The notes below the pieces were generated by a model that made no database searches, was not told where the DNA came from, and saw nothing but the letters and a program-made list of their open reading frames with translations. Of a stretch of 5,158 nucleotides of DNA, positions 1 through 5,158 are shown in pieces (within the stretch, counting starts at the first letter, position 1; every line of letters begins with the position of its first letter). The stretch lies in the NCBI GenBank assembly GCA_024409025.1, contig JAKSUM010000117.1:1-5158 (forward strand), in the 5' to 3' direction. Both the position numbers and the translations under genes were made by a program. The DNA comes from a bacterium. Lineage in GTDB: Bacteria > Vulcanimicrobiota > CADAWZ01.

Positions 1-432
1 TGACAGCTCCTCTCCTCCTGCTGTTTTTCTGGTCTTTTGACGACTGCGGTCTTTATCCTTTACCGAAGTTTTTTTCTCCGTTATATCGGGTATTTCTATC
101 CTGTCCCCGTTTTTCAGCCTTTTGGCAAGATTTATGCCGTCCGGATTTCCGTTTTTGGTTATGCCGCCAGCTTCCTGCAGGGCATGTATTACCATGTCCC
201 CGTTTTTCATTCTGTATACTCCGGGTCTTTTTATTTTTCCGCTTAGGTGGACATATACGAATTCTTCCTCTGGCTTTTTTTCCGTAGATGTTTTGCTTAC
301 TATTTTTGCTTTTGGGGGCTCTGCAGGGCACTGGGCGTAAGATGATATTTTTGAGTTTACAAATACAAGCATAAATAATGCCGTAAATGAGAGAACTGTA
401 GTTATTATGCTGTTCCTTTTTTCTTCATCCAT
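1..432 (-). CDS. Membrane-anchored SLBB-domain protein, ComEA-like (partial, 3' end beyond the window)
   Basis: The frame begins at the ATG at 432-430 and stays open for 144 codons to the left edge, so the C-terminus is missing. Visible order: a short charged N-terminus (residues 1-7), one hydrophobic membrane segment (about 8-27), a Lys/Glu/Pro-rich linker (about 38-57), then an SLBB domain at about 58-115. The SLBB is recognisable from FVYVHLSG, KRPGVYRMKNGD, a central ALQEAGG, INLAKRL and the closing NGDRIEIP. After it comes a Lys/Arg/Gln-rich linker (about 120-144). In ComEA, the DNA receptor for competence in Firmicutes, an N-terminal anchor and an SLBB-type oligomerisation domain precede a helix-hairpin-helix DNA-binding domain; that last domain would lie outside the window, so the role in DNA uptake is inferred. 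A polysaccharide-export SLBB protein is the main alternative, but those normally have a Poly_export domain first. The start is supported by an AGGAGG site seven bases upstream. Confidence 0.75.
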   Translation of the reverse strand, partial: MDEEKRNSIITTVLSFTALFMLVFVNSKISSYAQCPAEPPKAKIVSKTSTEKKPEEEFVYVHLSGKIKRPGVYRMKNGDMVIHALQEAGGITKNGNPDGINLAKRLKNGDRIEIPDITEKKTSVKDKDRSRQKTRKTAGGEELS

Positions 433-439
433 ATTTCTG

Positions 440-445
440 CCTCCT
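440..445 (-). promoter_or_regulatory. Ribosome binding site of the ComEA-like gene
   Basis: The minus strand reads AGGAGG, a full match to the Shine-Dalgarno consensus, with seven bases between it and the ATG at 432. It fixes the start of a gene that would otherwise be easy to miss because its frame runs off the window edge. Confidence 0.8.
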
Positions 446-469
446 GATTGTTTGATTAAGGCTATTTTA

Positions 470-515
470 AAAAAACAGGATTGCCCTGTTTTTTCAGTCT
501 TGTTAAAAAAAACAG
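470..515 (-). promoter_or_regulatory. Mutually exclusive A/T-rich hairpins before the ComEA-like gene
   Basis: On the minus strand three segments can pair in two ways. Segment 486-494 (AAAAAACAG as transcribed) can pair with upstream segment 515-507 (CTGTTTTTT). Alternatively, extended by one base, it pairs with downstream segment 479-470, giving a 10-bp hairpin with CAGG/CCTG at its core and a five-base loop, followed by a T-run. The downstream hairpin looks like a weak intrinsic terminator and the upstream one like a competing fold. It may be a backup terminator for the permease transcript or an attenuator for the ComEA-like gene. A TAAAAT hexamer at 469-464 could serve as a -10 box, but no good -35 box lies at the right distance. 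The stems are mostly A-T pairs, so stability is uncertain. Confidence 0.35.
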
Positions 516-541
516 CATGATTGTTAAAATTTTTGAAATAA

Positions 542-569
542 AAAGACCGCTGAATTTTCAGCGGTCTTT
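542..569 (-). terminator. Intrinsic terminator after the permease gene
   Basis: A perfect 12-bp inverted repeat (542-553 with 558-569) with a four-base loop starts 11 bases past the permease stop codon. The core is GC-rich (GACCGCTGA with TCAGCGGTC). On the minus strand the stem runs into TCTTTTTATTTC, the expected uridine tract. The plus strand also has a T-rich tail, so it could act in both directions, but no plus-strand gene ends here. Confidence 0.85.
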
Positions 570-580
570 CTTATATGTTT

Positions 581-2302
581 TTATTTCTGATTGTTATCAG
601 GATTTTCTGTTTGTTTCTGTTCCTCATCTGATGATTCGGAAGGGGGATTTACGTTATCTTCAGCCTCGCTTATTCCTTCAGTAGCGAGCGTGTTCCTGCT
701 GAATTCTTTTGCCTCTTTTGTAAATGAAAGCATATATATCATGAGACCCATGACTATATATCCTGCAGTGTACTGGAATGCAAGTGACATCCACATTGGT
801 TCTATTGTCCATGGCAGATACATATTGCCGTTTGGATCTGCGGAGTGTATGATTCCGAAAAATGCAAGAGCGGCCAAAACTATGCAGTACATCGAGGCTT
901 TCTTGATTTTTCCGTCAATCATTTCCGCAAGCATTCCGCCCCAAAGCATTGCCGTGACTATAAATCCGTTTCCTAGTGCTATGATTGTCAGAGGTTCAGG
1001 AAGGGCATGGCTATGAATTGTTTTTTCCGTGGCCGTGATCGTTTCGTAAAGTCCTTCTACCATTATGCCGTATTTTATGGCCAGCAGTCTTGCTACTGTC
1101 GGGAATAGGGCAAGGGCGACTGCCGGAGCATGCTTTTTAGGACATACTACAAATGCTTCTGCTATTATTTCGATTGCTACAAACAGAAGTATGGGGGCAA
1201 GAACCGCCATAGGTATAAGTGAGAAGAAAAAGGATATGATTCCGAATATTCCGCAGAATCCGATAAATAGGCCGGTAAGAATTGTGTATCCTGCGCCTGC
1301 GCCCATTTTTTTGTAAGCAGGATGGCCTATGTAAGGGGTTGTCTGGGCTACTCCTCCAAAAAGACCGGCTACAAGCGTTGCTGCCGCTTCAGTAAGTATG
1401 ATGTTTCTCGTGTCAAAATCATCTCCTGCAGCTTTTGCGCTTTCTGTTGAATTGATGCCGCCTATTACTGTAAGGATTGCGAATGGGATTGATATTGGAA
1501 GATACTGCAGTGCGGGCATGAAGCCTTTTATGAAATCAAGCGTCGGTAACGGGAATGCTATTCCTTTTATATTGAACGGCTCAATTTGCTTATATGTCAG
1601 TACATTTTCTCCGAAGTGGAAGAAGGCTCCATTGATGTGATATATTATAGTGCCTGCAATTATAGCGACAATGAGGCCTGACATTTGCTTTGGCAGCCTT
1701 ATTTTTGCTATCAGGTTATAAAGCACTAGTCCGAATGCTATAAGCCCGATTACAGGATATGAGAAGATTTCAAGAAGCGGGCCAAAGCCTAAAAGGCCTA
1801 TGCCTATTCCTGCGAGAGAGCCTAAGAGTCCTGCCTGTGGCACTATCTGGCGGATTTTTTCGCTGAAAAACGCCATAATGCCTTTGAATATGCCTGTAAG
1901 CACCATGGTTGCCATGCCGACATACCATGACATATGGGCGGCATCGTTTATATTCATGCCGTCCTTCTGGGCCTGAAGGAATACGGGACCTAAAACGACA
2001 AGGCCTATACCTATGGTTGAAGGAGTGTCAAGTCCGAGCGGCATTGCCGTTATGTTCTTGTTTCCTGTCTTCTGATATAGCTTATATGCCATCCAGCTGT
2101 ATACGAAATCCCCGAACAGCACTCCTATCGCAGTGCCCGGGAACATCTTTGTAAATATAATGTCGGCAGGGAAACCGAATGCCGCCACGAGCGTTCCTGA
2201 TAGAAACGCAAGAACGGCGAGGTTGTCGATCATAAGGGCAAAAAAGCCGTTTATGTCGCCCTGCTTGAACCATTGGAAATCGCTTTTGGCTGCAGCAGTC
2301 AT
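581..2302 (-). CDS. NCS2-superfamily (AzgA/xanthine-uracil type) membrane permease
   Basis: A complete 573-residue integral membrane protein with about 14 hydrophobic segments between residues 18 and 526, the number expected of NCS2 nucleobase transporters. Family-type landmarks are AMPLGLDTPST (86-96) on the short third-helix region, GGINSTESAKAAGDDFDTR (281-299) around helix 8, and GGVAQTTPYIGHPAY (316-330) around helix 10, followed by GAGAGYTILTG, which lines up with the GTSTVTTYIES region of AzgA purine permeases. Substrate-contacting acidic residues in NCS2 proteins sit in helices 8 and 10; E288 is the likely helix-8 counterpart, but helix 10 has no obvious acid. The substrate is therefore not known: purine, pyrimidine or another small anion are all possible. 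It is longer than typical members (about 430-450), partly because of a hydrophilic acidic tail (about 529-573). It has its own leader and terminator, so it is probably monocistronic. The ATG at 2302 follows an AAAGGA site. Confidence 0.85.
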   Translation of the reverse strand: MTAAAKSDFQWFKQGDINGFFALMIDNLAVLAFLSGTLVAAFGFPADIIFTKMFPGTAIGVLFGDFVYSWMAYKLYQKTGNKNITAMPLGLDTPSTIGIGLVVLGPVFLQAQKDGMNINDAAHMSWYVGMATMVLTGIFKGIMAFFSEKIRQIVPQAGLLGSLAGIGIGLLGFGPLLEIFSYPVIGLIAFGLVLYNLIAKIRLPKQMSGLIVAIIAGTIIYHINGAFFHFGENVLTYKQIEPFNIKGIAFPLPTLDFIKGFMPALQYLPISIPFAILTVIGGINSTESAKAAGDDFDTRNIILTEAAATLVAGLFGGVAQTTPYIGHPAYKKMGAGAGYTILTGLFIGFCGIFGIISFFFSLIPMAVLAPILLFVAIEIIAEAFVVCPKKHAPAVALALFPTVARLLAIKYGIMVEGLYETITATEKTIHSHALPEPLTIIALGNGFIVTAMLWGGMLAEMIDGKIKKASMYCIVLAALAFFGIIHSADPNGNMYLPWTIEPMWMSLAFQYTAGYIVMGLMIYMLSFTKEAKEFSRNTLATEGISEAEDNVNPPSESSDEEQKQTENPDNNQK

Positions 2303-2308
2303 TTTTTT

Positions 2309-2350
2309 TTATCCTTTCCGGAAATAGTCGATTTTTTTCATTTTCGACAT
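2309..2350 (-). promoter_or_regulatory. Possible 13-codon leader ORF (MSKMKKIDYFRKG) before the permease
   Basis: An ATG at 2350-2348 opens a 13-codon frame ending in TAA at 2311-2309. It is in the same frame as the permease, separated from its ATG by the stop and two lysine codons. An AAAGGA stretch lies 13 bases upstream (2369-2364), longer than ideal spacing, so translation is uncertain. Its last residues, DYFRKG, loosely resemble the permease's own N-terminal QWFKQG, so it may be a relic of an extended N-terminus or chance. If translated, it would end on the permease ribosome binding site and could couple or modulate initiation. Confidence 0.25.
2312..2317 (-). promoter_or_regulatory. Ribosome binding site of the permease
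   Basis: The minus strand reads AAAGGA, then TAAAAAAAA, then the ATG at 2302, a nine-base spacing. The TA after AAAGGA also begins the stop codon (TAA, 2311-2309) of a short in-frame leader ORF, so termination of that ORF and initiation of the permease would occur on the same few bases. Confidence 0.65.
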
Positions 2351-2415
2351 ATGCCGGATTTCTTCCTTTGCTTATCTCGGAGAAAGGGTTTTGTCCTGTA
2401 GCGTGATTTTTGATT

Positions 2416-2444
2416 ATTGAATATTTTTTCGAATGATTTGACAA
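2416..2444 (-). promoter_or_regulatory. Candidate sigma-70 promoter for the permease
   Basis: The minus strand has TTGTCA at 2444-2439 (five of six to the -35 consensus) and TTCAAT at 2421-2416 (four of six to the -10) with a 17-base spacer. An AATAAT lies a few bases further on but at too long a spacing. Transcription from here would give a leader of roughly 105-110 bases before the permease ATG. The surrounding sequence is AT-rich, so chance matches are likely. I could not match the leader (2303-2410) to a known riboswitch. Confidence 0.3.
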
Positions 2445-2464
2445 AATTCGGAGACTATGATCTG

Positions 2465-2510
2465 AAATAAAGAAAAGCAGAAGGAAACTTCCTCCTGCTT
2501 TTCTTTATTT
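2465..2510 (-). terminator. Intrinsic terminator after the Hsp70-like gene
   Basis: Arms 2465-2480 and 2495-2510 are perfectly complementary over 16 bp. The stem then continues through one mismatch position and four more pairs to a four-base loop at 2486-2489. At the mismatch (2481/2494) the minus-strand RNA has a G-U wobble, while the plus-strand RNA would have an A-C clash, so the structure fits transcription on the minus strand. It begins directly after the TAA stop codon. The 3' arm itself (CTGCTTTTCTTTATTT) supplies the uridine-rich tail. Confidence 0.85.
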
Positions 2511-5158
2511 TTATGATTCTGATGAGGTATCGCTGCCTGCGCCTGCAAATTTTGCGTCAAGCTTGAGAAGATATCTTTCATCCTCATATGTAAGCTCAAT
2601 ACCTTTTATCATCCTGAGAGCCGCCTGACATGGATTGATATCTTGAAATTCTTCGAGGGTTGCCGTGGCTTCTCTGAGAGTCTTAGGACTTATGCTGTTT
2701 CCTGACAGTCTCTGATCGCACATCCAGCCTATCGCTATCGCGCATGGGGCAAAGAATGCCGCCGAGCTGCCGTTCTGTCTTATTGCCCTGCATATATCAA
2801 GTACAGCGCTTTCTTTTTCTCTAAATGCCGGTGTCCGTCCTGAATCCGTTCTAAGGGATTTGCCGAGAGCATATGCTGAAAATTGCAGATTATTTGAGAT
2901 CCTCATCCTGCAATTGTTTATATCCGTACGGAATTTGTCATATATCCACTCCGTATTTGTTGATGATATGGAAAAGGCGTACATTATTGCCTGTATATAT
3001 TTTGTATTTGTTATCCTGACAAGCTTATCAATCTGCTCTGTCGTCCCACACTGGCCCAGCAGCATTATTGCCTGAGCATTGCTTGAAATTTTAGGGCCGC
3101 TTCCTCCGAAGCCTTGAATATCTGATCCAAGCTCGCTCATGCATATTGATGCGATCTCTGATTTTTCAGACTGGCTCCAGCATTCGCATAGCTTTCTTGA
3201 TAGGGTAAAAAGCCTTTCCCTTGTCTGATATGTTATGTTTTTTTTCAGCTCCCTGATTATATATGGAGCGAAATCCGCTTTGTTTCCGCAGCTTGTAATG
3301 TCTGTTATTGCTGTCTTTATAAAATGGCACAGCCTGCTTTTTTCAATTGAAGAGCCTTTCCTCTTGCTGTTATATGCCCGTTCGCAGTTCTGGACTAGTG
3401 AGCTTATTTCGTTAACGGCATTAAGAATGCTGCCCTGAGGAGCCGCCATCTTTGACTTTGTCTTTGTTTTGGATTCCTCTCCTATTTTTATCTCCACGCT
3501 TGCCCCTTCAAATGCATTATAGCCTTCGGGGTTGTCCGATACCCATGTGTCTATTGTCAGTATTTTGCTTGTCGACATATTTACCGAGCATGATACGTAC
3601 ATATCAGCCCCATATGCCTTTTTTAAAGAGATTTCGCCGCGTTCTATTGTCTTATACTGTCCGGGAATATATTCTGTCTGTATTGGCAGGCATATCCTGT
3701 CCTGCCCCTTTTCTATTCTGAATCCATGCATTACTTCGGAAGAGAATGGAAGCTCATCTCCTGCCGATATTATCCGCTCACGGGAGCCTTTTGCAAGTCC
3801 AAGGAATAGGGTGTCGTTTATAATGGGTTTTCCCCATTCTATTGCTAACGCAGGCTTTGCCGGTATGCTTAAAGGCGCCGGATTCGATCTGCGCACCGCT
3901 TTAGGGGCTTCTGTCTTGCCTGGAAGAACCATATCCTCTTTAAGGGAGTTCTCATTCTGATGAAGGTAATAGTGGTATACGGCCGCCCCTCTTGAAACTG
4001 ACAGATCCGGATCAAGGGCTGATATTGGGTCACGCTTGAAGAATTTCTTGAGTCTGTCCGTAACCATATAGAATTTCGACATGCCTCCGTTAAGTATAAC
4101 CTCATCAACTCTTACGTTATCGTTTCCGAGCTTGCAGGCTGCTTTTTTCAGGACGTCCAAAATCGGATATATTATGTTGCGCGTGTCTGTTATGCTTTCA
4201 AAACGTCTGTAGTCTTCTAATGAGAGGCCTTCGCCCATGAATTTTCTCAGAATCTGCTCTACCTCAGTCTTACTGAACGAATCCTCATAGTCATATCCTG
4301 TCCCGAGGGGGCCTCCTGCAGGAAAGTCTTCTATATCATCGTCTGCCCATGCTCCGAAGTCCATGCCGCTCTGGGAATTGCTTACATCTATTTTTAATGT
4401 TTCGGCATATGCCAAAAGTCTCGGCATTATTTCCGAAGGATTGTTTTTGAGCTTGAGAGCCAGGTTTCTGTCCAGCTTCTCTATTTTTGATATGTATCTT
4501 TTAAACATTTCTTCGGCTATTGCCGCGTCAAAATCGTCACCTCCAAGCAGGGTGTATCTGTTAAAAGCTATCTCGTCGATTTTTACGGTATTTTTATTTT
4601 CATCCCTCCATTTTATGTTATGGAGGGTTACGTCAAGCGTTCCTCCTCCAAGATCGAATACCATCACATGCTTGGGAGTTTCGAGATCCAGAACGGAACC
4701 GCTTATTTCTCCGTTATGTATTTGGTTTATGAGATCGTATATTACGGCGTTTGGCTCGTAAAGAAGGACAGGCCTTTCGCTTCCGTCCTCATTTTCCGTA
4801 CGTATGCCTGCCAGTCTTGCTGCATCAAGAGTAGCCCTGCACATGGCAGGATCGAAGCTTGCGGGAACTGTGATTACGGCATCGGTTATCTCGCTTCTTA
4901 GGGCTTTTCCAGCCTGCGTTATCAGATGATTAAGTATTCTCGAGGATACCTCCGCAGGAGTGACATCTATTACGTCCGGAGCAAGCTGGGGAGCTGTTTC
5001 CTCTCCCATATGGCTTTTTATTGATTTGGCCACATATGCCGGTCTTAGGGCATGCTGCTTTTTGGCAAAATCACCGACCTGTATTTTGTTCTTGTCCTGC
5101 TGGTAGTATACGCAGGACGGAAGTGTGGGTTTTCTTATCTGGGATGTTGGAGAGTCCA
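2511..5158 (-). CDS. Hsp70-family (DnaK-related) chaperone with helical C-terminal extension (partial, 5' end beyond the window)
   Basis: The frame ends with TAA at 2511-2513 and is open to the right edge, showing about 881 residues; the true start and the first GIDLGTT-type phosphate loop lie outside. A GTG at 5033 is internal: the 41 codons before it read as typical Hsp70 sequence (KPTLPSCVYY, VGDFAKKQ, LRPAYVAKSIK). Counting that GTG as residue 1, nucleotide-binding motifs are the likely ATPase lysine K3, VITVPASF (53-60), E93 in YEPNAV, VFDLGGGTLD (125-134) with D127, T132 and D134, LLGGDDFDA (162-170), VILNGGMS (312-319) and SRGAAV (347-352). A beta substrate-binding domain follows (about 395-500, ending ILTIDTWV). 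Instead of the short helical lid there are about 300 helical, cysteine-rich residues (about 535-825) with HEAT-like segments such as AQAIMLLGQCG. The role is inferred to be ATP-driven binding of a client protein; no DnaJ or GrpE gene is nearby. Probably not the housekeeping DnaK. Confidence 0.9.
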   Translation of the reverse strand, partial: DSPTSQIRKPTLPSCVYYQQDKNKIQVGDFAKKQHALRPAYVAKSIKSHMGEETAPQLAPDVIDVTPAEVSSRILNHLITQAGKALRSEITDAVITVPASFDPAMCRATLDAARLAGIRTENEDGSERPVLLYEPNAVIYDLINQIHNGEISGSVLDLETPKHVMVFDLGGGTLDVTLHNIKWRDENKNTVKIDEIAFNRYTLLGGDDFDAAIAEEMFKRYISKIEKLDRNLALKLKNNPSEIMPRLLAYAETLKIDVSNSQSGMDFGAWADDDIEDFPAGGPLGTGYDYEDSFSKTEVEQILRKFMGEGLSLEDYRRFESITDTRNIIYPILDVLKKAACKLGNDNVRVDEVILNGGMSKFYMVTDRLKKFFKRDPISALDPDLSVSRGAAVYHYYLHQNENSLKEDMVLPGKTEAPKAVRRSNPAPLSIPAKPALAIEWGKPIINDTLFLGLAKGSRERIISAGDELPFSSEVMHGFRIEKGQDRICLPIQTEYIPGQYKTIERGEISLKKAYGADMYVSCSVNMSTSKILTIDTWVSDNPEGYNAFEGASVEIKIGEESKTKTKSKMAAPQGSILNAVNEISSLVQNCERAYNSKRKGSSIEKSRLCHFIKTAITDITSCGNKADFAPYIIRELKKNITYQTRERLFTLSRKLCECWSQSEKSEIASICMSELGSDIQGFGGSGPKISSNAQAIMLLGQCGTTEQIDKLVRITNTKYIQAIMYAFSISSTNTEWIYDKFRTDINNCRMRISNNLQFSAYALGKSLRTDSGRTPAFREKESAVLDICRAIRQNGSSAAFFAPCAIAIGWMCDQRLSGNSISPKTLREATATLEEFQDINPCQAALRMIKGIELTYEDERYLLKLDAKFAGAGSDTSSES

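Noticed and set aside
53..331. 92-codon frame on the minus strand
   Set aside because: It is out of frame with the SLBB-domain protein that occupies the same DNA; the high Lys/Arg content is a by-product of A-rich codons read out of frame.
591..1016. 141-codon open frame on the plus strand
   Set aside because: It lies wholly opposite the permease gene, whose product has clear family motifs and continuous membrane helices; the plus-strand translation shows no recognisable domain.
2082..2444. 120-codon frame on the minus strand spanning the permease leader and N-terminus
   Set aside because: It overlaps the permease in another frame, lacks a ribosome binding site at the right place, and its second half is just a frame-shifted reading of the permease.
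2303..2464. Purine or other riboswitch in the permease leader
   Set aside because: I looked for a purine-riboswitch-like core because nucleobase permeases are common targets, but saw no matching conserved loops or a terminator hairpin just before the ribosome binding site.
3532..3960. 142-codon open frame on the plus strand
   Set aside because: It is antisense to the Hsp70 substrate-binding domain and has no recognisable motif. The same applies to the plus-strand frames at 3452-3721, 4363-4761 and 4620-4901.
2347..5042. The 11-mer ACATATGCCGG present at both 2347-2357 and 5032-5042
   Set aside because: A few 11-base matches are expected by chance in a window of this size; one copy lies inside Hsp70 coding sequence and there is no extended similarity around them.
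2511..5158. Housekeeping dnaK of a dnaK-dnaJ-grpE operon
   Set aside because: No dnaJ, grpE or hrcA gene is next to it, a terminator follows directly, and the C-terminal domain and IIB lobe differ from DnaK.

Overview
The window is a stretch of bacterial chromosome carrying three protein-coding genes, all on the minus strand. In order of transcription they are an Hsp70-family chaperone that enters from the right edge, a complete NCS2-type membrane permease, and a membrane-anchored SLBB-domain (ComEA-like) protein that leaves through the left edge. The DNA is moderately AT-rich, with frequent ATA isoleucine codons and poly-T/poly-A intergenic stretches. No rRNA, tRNA, mobile element or CRISPR array was seen. 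The organism cannot be named from this sequence. A transmembrane anchor followed by an SLBB domain is the ComEA layout known from Firmicutes, which hints at that group or another bacterium sharing it, but this is weak evidence.

Region by region. Positions 1-432 hold the N-terminal 144 codons of the SLBB/ComEA-like gene, preceded by a strong AGGAGG ribosome binding site. Positions 433-580 are intergenic: a perfect 12-bp terminator hairpin just after the permease stop, then a set of short, mutually exclusive A/T-rich hairpins in front of the ComEA-like gene. Positions 581-2302 encode the 573-residue permease, which has an unusual acidic hydrophilic tail. Positions 2303-2510 hold the permease leader, with a possible promoter and a 13-codon leader ORF that is in frame with the permease and stops at its ribosome binding site, and then the Hsp70 terminator. 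Positions 2511-5158 encode the Hsp70-like protein. Its reading frame is open to the right edge, so its true start and first phosphate-binding motif lie outside the window.

The terminators after the first two genes, and the gaps of 148 and 208 bp, suggest three separate transcription units rather than one operon. Nothing in the sequence links the three genes functionally. The most unusual item is the Hsp70. It has a recognisable nucleotide-binding domain and a beta-type substrate-binding domain, but the usual helical lid is replaced by about 300 residues of cysteine-rich, HEAT-like helical sequence, and subdomain IIB appears to carry extra segments. It is a non-canonical chaperone, not the housekeeping DnaK. 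I did not find strong evidence for a wholly new multi-gene system in this window.
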